A stretch of DNA of 64,000 bases from G963663315 sp965231905 (GTDB lineage: Bacteria > Pseudomonadota > Gammaproteobacteria > Arenicellales > Poriferihabitantaceae): NCBI GenBank assembly GCA_965231905.1, contig CBDDOO010000001.1:1259015-1323014 (forward strand). Reading direction: 5' to 3'. Under the pieces are notes generated by a model. The model did no database searches and had not been told where the DNA came from. It saw only the letters and a list, made by a program, of their open reading frames with translations. Shown one piece after another: positions 17,297 through 25,255 of the stretch; within the stretch, counting starts at the first letter, position 1, and every line of letters starts with the position of its first letter. The translations under genes and the position numbers were made by a program.

Positions 17297-18478
17297 TCAT
17301 GGCGGAGACGGGTCGGGAGCAACGCCCTGAACCCGGGAATATCCCTGTACATAAGTCATCAGGCTGGGGATACCGGGTTCGTAATCATATCCTCCGGTTT
17401 TCCACACATACCCCAGGTGGGAAAGCTGCTCCAGCCGCTCCAGGACACGGCCATCCGTGACGGGTTCATCCGCGCCTGTCATTCCTTTTGCAATCGCGTC
17501 TTCCAATGTGCGTTCATGCAGAGTCGAAGCGCCTTCAATGAAAGTGTTCGCAACACTCTCGGCCACAGACAACAATCCCATTCTTTTTATCTCGTCGAAG
17601 CGGGTCTGGTACATGGTATCGCGCTCTCTGTGCGCTTCTGCCTCCACTTCCCGGAGCGTCTTTGGGGTTACCTCGGTCTGTCCGGTTTGGTCCAGCCTGC
17701 GGGCTATACAGTCTCCCCAGATTTGCAGGAAGTATGGATAGCAATGGGTACGCCCTGCAATTTCATCAATCACTCCGGGGGCGAAAGATATACCGACTTG
17801 TTCCAACGGTACGGTGACCGCCTGCCCGGCTTCTTCGGGTGACAGGCGACCTAACGGGAGTATCTTGCTACGCCCCCAGAAGGAGGCGTTGCTCTTTCCC
17901 AACGCCGCCATCAGATTCGGAGTGCCGGCCAGTACCAGCAGGAATGGATTGCCTTCCCGGCGGACTGTCTGGCTGGCGTTCAGCAGGGAATTTCCAACCT
18001 CGGGCTTCAGCGTATGCGCTTCGTCTATGATCAGGATAAATGGCTTCTTTTTACACTTCTTCCTGATCTGGTCTTCTGCGGCCCTTGCTGAACCGGATAA
18101 ATCCAGTTCAATGCCCGCTGATACAGATTGATATCCGACAGAAGCAATCAGCTTTTTGAATGTATCCCGGAATCTTTTCTCGCCCGCCAGCGTGTTGTCA
18201 AATTCTGCCGGAGTCTCCATTCTACCGGGAGTAGCCCACTGGATATCCAGCTTCGATCCTTCTTTGCGGAGGGTCTCTTTCTGCAGGTATCCAAGCAGGG
18301 CAGTTTTACCATTTCCACGAGGGCCGTAGAGGATCATGTTCTGGGCGGGAGCGTCATTGCTCATCAGGTATTGAACACAATTGTGGAAATACTCCTGTTC
18401 GCGCTGGCGGCCAGCCAGGTAAGGCGGTACTCCGCCATCTCCCGGCCTGAACAGTTTTATCAAGTCCTGATTGCTCAT
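17297..18478 (-). CDS. AAA+ ATPase (AAA_16/TniB-like), paralog 2
   Basis: The 393-residue paralog of the protein at 5592-6764 has the same Walker A (GPRGNGKT) and Walker B (FILIIDEAH). The core around residues 75-215 is almost identical to paralog 1, while the N-terminal 50 and C-terminal 110 residues diverge more, suggesting gene conversion of the core or selection on the ends. A GAGGAG Shine-Dalgarno precedes the ATG. Its 3' end lies 33 bp from the IS target duplication, again convergent with the transposase. Function unknown. Confidence 0.8.
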   Translation of the reverse strand: MSNQDLIKLFRPGDGGVPPYLAGRQREQEYFHNCVQYLMSNDAPAQNMILYGPRGNGKTALLGYLQKETLRKEGSKLDIQWATPGRMETPAEFDNTLAGEKRFRDTFKKLIASVGYQSVSAGIELDLSGSARAAEDQIRKKCKKKPFILIIDEAHTLKPEVGNSLLNASQTVRREGNPFLLVLAGTPNLMAALGKSNASFWGRSKILPLGRLSPEEAGQAVTVPLEQVGISFAPGVIDEIAGRTHCYPYFLQIWGDCIARRLDQTGQTEVTPKTLREVEAEAHRERDTMYQTRFDEIKRMGLLSVAESVANTFIEGASTLHERTLEDAIAKGMTGADEPVTDGRVLERLEQLSHLGYVWKTGGYDYEPGIPSLMTYVQGYSRVQGVAPDPSPP

Positions 18479-18542
18479 TTTTGCTCCTCAAGTCTCGTCA
18501 GAGACAGATGATACCATAATTCCCGGGCCTCGCCCCCGCGCA

Positions 18543-18570
18543 CTTCGCCAATCAGCGCTTCGCCAATCAG
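18543..18570. repeat. Short direct repeat CTTCGCCAATCAG, period 15 bp
   Basis: CTTCGCCAATCAG occurs at 18543-18555 and 18558-18570 in the gap between ATPase paralog 2 and the IS110 element. No gene is visible in this gap. Confidence 0.7.
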
Positions 18571-18622
18571 TATCCGGTCAGGACGTTGGCGCAGCGCGGA
18601 GCGCAACAGCCCCCCCCCCACC

Positions 18623-18663
18623 AAATCCGCTATGCGGATTTGACTCCCCCTCCAGGGGGGAGT
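18623..18663. repeat. REP-like double hairpin on the downstream side of the IS110 element
   Basis: AAATCCGC-TAT-GCGGATTT (18623-18641) is a perfect 8-bp stem, followed at once by ACTCCCCC-TCCAG-GGGGGAGT (18643-18663), a second 8-bp stem. The GCGGATTTGACTC-CTCC-AGGGG core recurs on the other side of the element at 19856-19935, which makes this a dispersed palindromic repeat family. Confidence 0.75.
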
Positions 18664-18687
18664 ATCTGTGTTTTAAGTCCAGTTTTT

Positions 18688-19638
18688 TTATTGGATCGGG
18701 TTCGGAGTTTCCACCCACGGTGTTCCTCGTCGAACAATCGCATGCAAGAGCAATAACATCTTACGCATGACGGCCACCAGGGCGACCTTGCCCGGCTTGC
18801 CGCGATCTCGCAAGCCCCGGTAAAAGCGTCGCAAGTCCGGATCATGACGAACCGCCGACAGCGCCGACATATACAGTGCGCGGCGCACCGCCTGACGGCC
18901 TCCGCGAATACTCCGCTTGCCCTGATGCTGACCACTGTCCCGTGCCCACGGCGCCACGCCCACCAGGGCGCTCAAGGACTTGCCACAACCGCTCCCCAAT
19001 TCCGGCAAATAAGCTAACAATACACCTGCCGTAACTTCCCCCACTCCTTTGACGCTTCGCAGCAACTCCGCTCGCCCGGCCAGATCGCCTTGCTGGAGCA
19101 TTTTGCGGATCAGCCGGTCCAAACACTCAATCTCCCGATCCAGCCAGACAATATGACGAACACACGACTCCCTCATCCAATCGGGCGGATTCTTCTCCAA
19201 CCGATTCTTCTCTCCAACCCGTTGCTCCACCAACTGCCTGCGACGATCCAGATGATCGCGTAAACAACGCACAGAACGCGATACAGCTTGACTCCCGGAT
19301 AACTCCAGCCTCTCTCCATACCAACACAGCAAACGCGCATCCAACGCATCCGTCTTCGCTTGCAGACCCAGCGCATGGGCAAAGGCGCGTACCCGCGACG
19401 GGTGCACCCGAACCGTCTGTATACCCGCTCCCAGCAACCCATCCAGCAATCCCCGCTCATATCCTCCACTGGCTTCCAGTACCACCTGTTCGATCTCCTG
19501 TTCTTCGACCCAGGCCAATACCTGGTTCACCCCCAACAGAGTATTCTCAAAGACCTGAACCGAACCGGGTGACCGGAATACGTCCAAACGACTCTTGCCT
19601 ACATCTATACCCGCTACTCTTTGAATAGATTGTTTCAT
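18688..19638 (-). CDS. IS110-family DEDD transposase
   Basis: The 316-residue protein has the N-terminal RuvC-like DEDD domain with D12 (AGIDVGKS), E55 (VVLEASGGYE), D97 and D100 (KTDALDARLL). A C-terminal Tnp_20 domain includes LLRSVKGVGEVTAGVLLAYLP, ALVGVAPWARDSG and KRSIRGGR. ATG 19638 is preceded by AGGGGG at a suitable distance; the longer open frame to 19800 would run through the non-coding left end. The gene appears intact. Confidence 0.93.
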   Translation of the reverse strand: MKQSIQRVAGIDVGKSRLDVFRSPGSVQVFENTLLGVNQVLAWVEEQEIEQVVLEASGGYERGLLDGLLGAGIQTVRVHPSRVRAFAHALGLQAKTDALDARLLCWYGERLELSGSQAVSRSVRCLRDHLDRRRQLVEQRVGEKNRLEKNPPDWMRESCVRHIVWLDREIECLDRLIRKMLQQGDLAGRAELLRSVKGVGEVTAGVLLAYLPELGSGCGKSLSALVGVAPWARDSGQHQGKRSIRGGRQAVRRALYMSALSAVRHDPDLRRFYRGLRDRGKPGKVALVAVMRKMLLLLHAIVRRGTPWVETPNPIQ

Positions 19639-19855
19639 TTCAAACCCCCTGTACGCTACAATCAAATCCTGCTCCCCACTTGTATTCGGGACTGGTTTTC
19701 CCAGGTATCTGTTCGGAGCAGAGAATCGGCGTGAGGGGTTTCCTACTCCCCCACGGTGCAAAAACAAAACACGTTCTTCACCTGTGATGACACGAAGCAC
19801 CCCTCACGCCCCCCCGATACTTTGGCCTCAATATCAGGGAATTTCAATCATACAA
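19639..19855 (-). ncRNA. Candidate IS110 bridge RNA region
   Basis: This non-coding stretch is upstream of the transposase and contains a perfect 12-bp inverted repeat, GGCGTGAGGGGT (19728-19739) and ACCCCTCACGCC (19799-19810), enclosing 59 bases. IS110-group elements encode a structured bridge RNA from this position that pairs with donor and target DNA. The position and the long stem fit. Target- and donor-binding loops cannot be assigned by eye. Confidence 0.45.
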
Positions 19856-19935
19856 GTGATGCGTTTGATGCGGATTTGACCCTCCTTCAGGGGGGGTGAT
19901 GCGCTTGATTCGGATTTGACTCTCCTTCAGGGGAT
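19856..19935. repeat. 40-bp tandem repeat (two units), REP-like
   Basis: Units 19856-19895 and 19896-19935 share GTGATGCG-TTGAT-CGGATTTGAC-CTCCTTCAGGGG with a few substitutions. Each holds a CCTCC-TTCA-GGGG-type hairpin. The same core occurs at 18634-18660 beyond the other end of the IS110 element. Confidence 0.8.
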
Positions 19936-19955
19936 TATTCGGTAGACTGAATGGT

Positions 19956-19961
19956 TATAAT
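19956..19961 (+). promoter_or_regulatory. Possible -10 box upstream of the alcohol dehydrogenase gene
   Basis: A perfect TATAAT lies 52 bp before the ATG at 20013, but no convincing -35 is seen 16-18 bp upstream. Confidence 0.3.
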
Positions 19962-20012
19962 GCGGGTTGCCAAACACGCGGAGTCATTGTCGCCGAATCG
20001 GAGCCAATCAAC

Positions 20013-21317
20013 ATGAGTTGTCAGTACTATGAACCAGTAGAGGGAGGGGCGAACAGCTTCACGGTTGCGATGCCTAAATATACTTTTGGCCGGGGTTGTC
20101 TGGTCGAAGCGGGTATACGCGCTGAGAGCCTGAACATGAAGCGGATTGCGTTATTCACTGATTCTTATCTTGAAGACAGTGAATACGTTGCAACAGTTCG
20201 TGAATCCATCCGTGCCCAGGGGCTGCAATGTGATATTTTCTCCGACATCAGAATCGAGCCTGACGATGATACGGTTACGCGGGCCTCGGGATTCCTGTCA
20301 CAGGGAAAATTCGATGGGGTGGTTTCGGTTGGCGGCGGCTCGGTTATCGACACGGCCAAAGCGGCCATGGTATACGCTCTTTATCCAGCCTCGTTCAGTG
20401 ATTATTTCGGGCCGCCGGTGGGCGCCGGAAAACCGGTTCCGGGGGCGCTTCTTCCCCACCTGGCCTGTCCGACAACTTCCGGAACCGGCTCTGAATGTAC
20501 CTCGGTCGCGGTCATCCGGATCAATAGCCTGAATACAAAGTTTGTGATGGGGAGTCCCCGTCTGCTTCCCGAAGAAGCGCTGGTTGATCCGGCGGTTTGC
20601 GATACGCTGCCCGCGAACGCGGTGGCATCGACCGGATTTGATTTGCTTTGCCACGCGCTCGAATGTTATACCGCCAGGGCCTGGAGCCAATGGGGCCGCA
20701 TTGATGACCCCCGGGCAAGAACGATGTTGCAGGGCGCCAACCCCTGGAGCGACATGTCCGCGGGCGGCGCTCTCCGGATTGCCGGTCAGTACCTGGAACG
20801 GGGGGTAGCGGATAACAGCGATCACGAAGCCCGGGACGCCTTGATGTGGGGAGCGTCACTGGCCGGGATGGCGTTCGGCAACTCCGGCACCCATCTGGCG
20901 CATGCCATGTCTTATGGCGTCACCCATCTGATGAACGACATCACGACCGCGGGGTACAATGTACCGTCTCCATTCATCCCCCACGGCATCAGCGTAATCG
21001 TCAGCGCCCCGGCGATATTCCGGTTTCTCGGTGACGCGGCGCCGGAACGTCACCTGGACGCGGCCAGATGGCTGGGCGCCAGTCATACCGATGTCGGCGC
21101 GAACGAGGTTGGCGAAGCGCTGGCGCAGAGGTTGATTGAATTGATGAGAAAAACCGGCATGCCCAACGGTCTGGGCGGTGTCGGTTTCCGGGCGGAGGAT
21201 GTCGGGCGGCTCGCGGATTCGTCTATCCGTCAGAAGCGGGCAATACTGAACGCGCCCCGTGTCGCGAGTCTGTCTGATATGAACAGTATCTACAGCGCCG
21301 CATTGAGTTATTGGTAA
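20013..21317 (+). CDS. Iron-containing (group III) alcohol dehydrogenase, hydroxyacid-oxoacid transhydrogenase-like
   Basis: The 434-residue enzyme has the nucleotide-binding VVSVGGGSVIDTAKA motif, the PTTSGTGSE segment and metal ligands in STGFDLLCHALE, SGTHLAHAMSYG and PFIPHGISV. Length and the N-terminal SCQYYEPVEGGAN-type sequence resemble ADHFE1/HOT proteins. Those couple oxidation of 4-hydroxybutyrate to reduction of 2-oxoglutarate. The exact substrate is inferred from family resemblance only; a general NAD-linked alcohol dehydrogenase is the alternative. CGGAG upstream can serve as Shine-Dalgarno. Confidence 0.82.
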   Translation: MSCQYYEPVEGGANSFTVAMPKYTFGRGCLVEAGIRAESLNMKRIALFTDSYLEDSEYVATVRESIRAQGLQCDIFSDIRIEPDDDTVTRASGFLSQGKFDGVVSVGGGSVIDTAKAAMVYALYPASFSDYFGPPVGAGKPVPGALLPHLACPTTSGTGSECTSVAVIRINSLNTKFVMGSPRLLPEEALVDPAVCDTLPANAVASTGFDLLCHALECYTARAWSQWGRIDDPRARTMLQGANPWSDMSAGGALRIAGQYLERGVADNSDHEARDALMWGASLAGMAFGNSGTHLAHAMSYGVTHLMNDITTAGYNVPSPFIPHGISVIVSAPAIFRFLGDAAPERHLDAARWLGASHTDVGANEVGEALAQRLIELMRKTGMPNGLGGVGFRAEDVGRLADSSIRQKRAILNAPRVASLSDMNSIYSAALSYW

Positions 21318-21340
21318 CCGATAGCCCGCGACGACCGGAA

Positions 21341-21931
21341 ATGCCGCTCAGTCATCTGAATTTCTGGATCTTCGACATGGATGGGACCCTGACCCTGCCA
21401 ATCCATGATTTTGAAGATATTCGATCCCGGCTTGGCATCCAGCCCACATCCGCGATTCTTGAAGCGATTGAGGAAATGCCCGCCGCCCGCGCCGCCGAGG
21501 CTGCCCGACAACTGCACTTGCTGGAAATGCGGCTGGCTCGTGAGGCGAGACCGCAGCCCGGAGTGAAGGATATCCTGACTCGTTTGAGTCAGGCCGGGAA
21601 AAAGCTCGGAATATTGACCAGAAACGGCCGGGAAATTGCCCATGCCACCCTGGCCGAAGCCGGATTGTTGTCTTTCTTTGAAAAAGACAGCGTGATCAGC
21701 CGCGATGACTGTGCGCCAAAACCCAATCCTGACGGGGTTCATTTGCTGCTTGATCACTGGAATGCCCCGAGAGAGGAAACGATCATAGTCGGGGATTTTC
21801 TGTATGACATCCAGGCCGGGTTTGACGCCGGTATCCAGACCGTTCATTTCGATTCATCCGGCCAATTCCAGTGGCCGCAATTCACGCATTATAAAATCAC
21901 CGAAATCAGCGCCTTGCATTCCATGATTTGA
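21341..21931 (+). CDS. HAD-superfamily phosphatase (phosphoglycolate phosphatase-like)
   Basis: The 196-residue protein carries HAD motif I FDMDGTLT, motif II ILTRNGR, the motif III lysine in CAPKPNPDG and motif IV VGDFLYDIQAG. ATG 21341 puts motif I near residue 10 as expected; the upstream TTG at 21311 overlaps the previous gene. It follows the dehydrogenase after 23 bp and may share its transcript. The substrate is unknown; small phosphorylated metabolites are typical. Confidence 0.85.
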   Translation: MPLSHLNFWIFDMDGTLTLPIHDFEDIRSRLGIQPTSAILEAIEEMPAARAAEAARQLHLLEMRLAREARPQPGVKDILTRLSQAGKKLGILTRNGREIAHATLAEAGLLSFFEKDSVISRDDCAPKPNPDGVHLLLDHWNAPREETIIVGDFLYDIQAGFDAGIQTVHFDSSGQFQWPQFTHYKITEISALHSMI

Positions 21932-21966
21932 TCTGTTGGTTTCAAGGGATCGATCCTGTCGGTTGC

Positions 21967-22003
21967 GGGCGGGCACGGAGACCCGCCCCTACGGTGACGG
22001 GTG
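21967..22003. repeat. Dispersed GC-rich intergenic repeat with hairpin
   Basis: GGGCGGG (21967-21973) and CCCGCCC (21982-21988) pair around CACGGAGA, followed by CTACGGTGACGGGTGGG. The TAG stop of the next minus-strand gene lies inside it. A one-mismatch 17-bp match to its core lies at 63898-63914. GGGCGGGCACGGAGACC-type repeats are common in intergenic DNA of many bacteria. Confidence 0.7.
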
Positions 22004-23854
22004 GGGCGGGGGAGCCAGGAAGCCGCCGGATTGTCTGGCCCATAGCTCTGCATACAAACCCTTGTTCGCCAGCAGTTGATCATGGTTACCTTGCTCGATT
22101 ATTTTACCGGCATCCATGATGATCAACCGATCCATTTGCGCAATAGTCGATAATCGGTGGGCAATCGCAATTACCGTTTTACCTTTCATCAGTTGGTACA
22201 GGCTTCCCTGGATCGCCGCTTCGACTTCGGAATCAAGGGCGCTGGTCGCTTCGTCCAGAATCAATATGGGCGCGTTTTTCAGGATCACGCGGGCAATGGA
22301 TATTCTCTGCCTTTGTCCGCCGGAGAGTTTTACGCCGCGTTCACCGACATGCGCCTGATAGCCCCGGCGGCCTTCCTGATCTTCGAGATCCGGAATAAAT
22401 TCATGGGCCTTGGCTTGTCTGGCCGCTGCAACCACACTATCCATGGTTGCATAACCGTTTCCGTACCGGATGTTTTCATATACCGAGCGATGCAGCAGGG
22501 AAGTGTCCTGGGTGACCATGCCAATGTTGGCCCGCAGGCTGTCCTGCGTCACGCTGTTGATATCCTGTCCGTCAATCATGATCTGGCCCTCTTGCAGTTC
22601 ATAGAACCGAAGCAATACACTGACCAGAGTTGATTTGCCGGAGCCGGAGCGCCCGACCACGCCAATCTTCTCTCCGCCCTTGACATTGAGACACAGATTT
22701 TCGATAACCCCTCTTTCGCCGTCGCTTTTACCGTAGTTGAATGCAATGTTCCGGTATTCGATATTGCCTTCGGAAACCCTGAGTTCTTTCGCCCCCGTGT
22801 CATCGACAATATCAATTTCGTTTGAAATGGTTTCAATTCCGTCCTGCACTACGCCGATATTCTCGAACAGGTTCCAGATTTCCCAGAGTATCCATTGCGA
22901 CATGCCCTGAAGTCGAAGTACCAGCCCGATGGCGAAAGCGATCGCCCCCGGAGAAACCGCGTTGTCATACCACAGCCAGATCGAATTGGCGCCGACGCTG
23001 AACAATAAAAGAGAATTCAGCGCCGTCAGGTACACGGAAAGACGGGTAGACAAGCGCATCATTTCATACACTGGAACCAGGAATTTCTGCATTCCCTCCC
23101 TGGCATACTCGTCCTCATAGTTGGCATGAGCAAACATTTTGACGGTCGTGATATTGGTATAGCTGTCAACCACCCGGCCCGTTACCATCGAACGCGCTTC
23201 GGCCTGATCCATCGAAGCCTGCCGCAGCTTCGGTATGAAATACCACAACACCGCCACATACCCGGCCAGCCATCCGATCATCGGCAAAGTCAATCGTATG
23301 TCGCTGGCCGCAAACAGAATCAGCGCGCCGGTAAAATAGACCGAAACATAGACCAGAACCTCGGTGATCTGGATGATCACATCCCTGACCCCCAGAGAGG
23401 TCTGCATCATCTTTGCGGCCACTCTTCCGGCGAAATCATCCTGGAAAAACCGGACACTCTGCTTGAGCAGATAGCGATGGGTCTGCCATCGGGTTCGCAT
23501 CGCGAAATTCCCCAGCAGACCCTGGTGGATAATGACCTCGTAAAACAGTTTTAACGTCGGCATGATTACGAGGATAATCACGCTGATGGTGATCATCTGG
23601 AATTTATGAAGTTCCCAGAAAGTGTCGCGGCTGGTCCCGGCCAGCCAATCAACCAGATTGCCGACAAATGAAAATAACCAGACCTCGATCAGCGCCACCA
23701 GGGCAGACAGGATCGAACCGACCAGAATAAGCTGCCAGAAGGGCTTCGCGTAGTGACCGAGGAATCCGAACAGTGTGCCCGGAGGTTTGACGGGGACGCG
23801 CTCCGGGAAAGGGGTTCTGTATTTCTCGAACCAGGTGAATAATGTATCAATCAA
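21989..23854 (-). CDS. ABC exporter, fused permease and ATPase (MsbA/MDR-like)
   Basis: The 621-residue half-transporter has about six membrane helices within residues 35-330, with several long hydrophobic stretches. A nucleotide-binding domain follows: Walker A GRSGSGKST, signature LSGGQRQR, Walker B ILILDEATSALD and the switch region IAHRLSTIAQMD. It should act as an inner-membrane homodimer. Substrate (lipid, drug or peptide) cannot be told. The last residues, PPPHPSP, and the stop are encoded by the GC-rich repeat at 21967-22003, so the tail is probably an accretion. Confidence 0.93.
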   Translation of the reverse strand: MIDTLFTWFEKYRTPFPERVPVKPPGTLFGFLGHYAKPFWQLILVGSILSALVALIEVWLFSFVGNLVDWLAGTSRDTFWELHKFQMITISVIILVIMPTLKLFYEVIIHQGLLGNFAMRTRWQTHRYLLKQSVRFFQDDFAGRVAAKMMQTSLGVRDVIIQITEVLVYVSVYFTGALILFAASDIRLTLPMIGWLAGYVAVLWYFIPKLRQASMDQAEARSMVTGRVVDSYTNITTVKMFAHANYEDEYAREGMQKFLVPVYEMMRLSTRLSVYLTALNSLLLFSVGANSIWLWYDNAVSPGAIAFAIGLVLRLQGMSQWILWEIWNLFENIGVVQDGIETISNEIDIVDDTGAKELRVSEGNIEYRNIAFNYGKSDGERGVIENLCLNVKGGEKIGVVGRSGSGKSTLVSVLLRFYELQEGQIMIDGQDINSVTQDSLRANIGMVTQDTSLLHRSVYENIRYGNGYATMDSVVAAARQAKAHEFIPDLEDQEGRRGYQAHVGERGVKLSGGQRQRISIARVILKNAPILILDEATSALDSEVEAAIQGSLYQLMKGKTVIAIAHRLSTIAQMDRLIIMDAGKIIEQGNHDQLLANKGLYAELWARQSGGFLAPPPHPSP

Positions 23855-23912
23855 ACCTTAAGTTTCCATAGTGTCGAATCAATACGGCGTTTTATCATAA
23901 GAATGCGTGTTT

Positions 23913-23934
23913 CGCACGGTAACCGCACGGTAAC
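23913..23934. repeat. Perfect 11-bp tandem duplication
   Basis: CGCACGGTAAC occurs twice in succession (23913-23923 and 23924-23934) in the divergent gap between the ABC exporter and pcm. Confidence 0.8.
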
Positions 23935-24031
23935 CGGCTCCGTATCCGGCAGATTGCGATATACTCGGGAGCCGGTCCAATCCAGTTCAAATATGCCACT
24001 TCTGAATGATCGAAAACGTGAAGGTATCGGG

Positions 24032-24670
24032 ATGACCTCGATGCGTACCAGAAAGCGATTGATAGATCGTATCCGTACCCGGGGAATTAAAAACGAGCGG
24101 GCGCTCGAGGCCATGATGAATACGCCTCGCCATCTTTTCATGGATGAGGCGCTGTCCCACAGGGCTTATGAAGACACCGCATTGCCAATCGGGGAAAAGC
24201 AGACGATCTCACAACCCTATATCGTGGCGTTGATGACTGAGTTGATCATGGAAGGTCCGTTGCCCGTCAAAAAAGCGCTGGAGATCGGTACCGGATGCGG
24301 TTACCAGACCGCTATCCTGTCTCAGTTGGTGAACTGGGTATTCACCATTGAGCGAATCGCGTCCCTGCAAACCGGAACCAGACAGCGACTGATGGAACTC
24401 GGTTATCACAATATCAGTTATCTGAACGGGGATGGTTATCTGGGTTGGGAAAGCAACCGGCCATTTGATAGAATTATTGTCACTGCGGCGCCGCAAATCG
24501 TTCCCCGGACATTATTCGACCAGCTCGCGCCCGGAGGCAGGCTGGTGATTCCGGTGGGGGGTGAAGAAAGCCAGAGACTCAGAATTATTACCCGTACTGA
24601 ATCCGGTTTTGATGAGCAACAGCGGGAAGCGGTTCGCTTTGTTCCGATGCTGAAAGGCAGGAAAACGTAA
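24032..24670 (+). CDS. pcm: Protein-L-isoaspartate O-methyltransferase
   Basis: The 212-residue form starting at ATG 24032 matches the family length and has GAAGG 8 bp upstream. An in-frame ATG at 23993 lacks a ribosome site. The SAM-binding motif ALEIGTGCGYQTAIL, the conserved ALPIGEKQTISQPY segment and FDRIIVTAAP are clear. The enzyme methylates isoaspartyl residues in aged proteins as the first step of repair. It is directly followed by yqaA and nlpD, a common gammaproteobacterial order, but surE is not upstream. Confidence 0.95.
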   Translation: MTSMRTRKRLIDRIRTRGIKNERALEAMMNTPRHLFMDEALSHRAYEDTALPIGEKQTISQPYIVALMTELIMEGPLPVKKALEIGTGCGYQTAILSQLVNWVFTIERIASLQTGTRQRLMELGYHNISYLNGDGYLGWESNRPFDRIIVTAAPQIVPRTLFDQLAPGGRLVIPVGGEESQRLRIITRTESGFDEQQREAVRFVPMLKGRKT

Positions 24671-25255
24671 GTGAAAATCTTTACCCCACTGTATGACAAG
24701 GTAATGAAGTGGTCGAAGTCCCGCCATGCGGAAAAATATCTGTGCGGGGTCAGTTTTGTCGAATCCTCCTTCTTCCCGGTTCCGACTTCCTTGATGCTGG
24801 CGCCGATGGTCCTGGCTCGACCGGAGCGGGCCTGGCGACTGGCGTTCATTTCCACCATGACTTCCGTGGCCGGCGGCGTATTCGGTTATCTGATCGGTTA
24901 TTTCCTGTTTGATCAGGTCGGCAATCCTGTTATTGAGTTTTATCATCTTGATGAAGAGTTTATAAAAATAAAGGACTGGTTCGATCAGTATGGCGTCTGG
25001 CTGGTATTCCTTGCCGGAATCACCCCGATCCCGTATAAGCTGTTCACCATTACGGCGGGGGTATTAAGCCTTGCGTTAGTCCCGTTTATACTGGCTTCTC
25101 TGGTTGGGCGGGCATCCCAGTTTTTTCTGGTCAGCGGGTTGATCCGGTGGGGCGGGGCGAGGATAACCGTCGTAATTGATCAGTGGATTGAGTGGATCGG
25201 CTGGAGCGCGCTGGTATTGGCGGCGGTTGTTTTTATGGTTACAGAATTATTATGA
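24671..25255 (+). CDS. YqaA/DedA-family membrane protein
   Basis: The 194-residue GTG-started protein begins right after the pcm stop. It contains the SNARE-associated/DedA-type core: FVESSFFPVPTSLML, a glycine-rich helix GGVFGYLIGYF, and LAGITPIPYKLFTITAG with the conserved TPIPYK. Four to five membrane helices are likely. DedA relatives act in membrane lipid homeostasis and proton-motive-force balance. Its stop overlaps the nlpD start (ATGA), indicating coupled translation. Confidence 0.88.
   Translation: MKIFTPLYDKVMKWSKSRHAEKYLCGVSFVESSFFPVPTSLMLAPMVLARPERAWRLAFISTMTSVAGGVFGYLIGYFLFDQVGNPVIEFYHLDEEFIKIKDWFDQYGVWLVFLAGITPIPYKLFTITAGVLSLALVPFILASLVGRASQFFLVSGLIRWGGARITVVIDQWIEWIGWSALVLAAVVFMVTELL

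Larger units (their letters stand above)
18664..19855 (-). mobile_element. IS110-family insertion sequence (ends approximate)
   Basis: A DEDD transposase gene (18688-19638) has a short 3' flank and a non-coding 5' flank of about 220 bp, the layout of the IS110 subgroup whose left end encodes a bridge RNA. REP-like repeats of one family lie on both sides, so it probably inserted into or next to such a repeat. IS110 elements lack clear inverted repeats, so the boundaries are set only by these neighbouring repeats. Confidence 0.65.
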
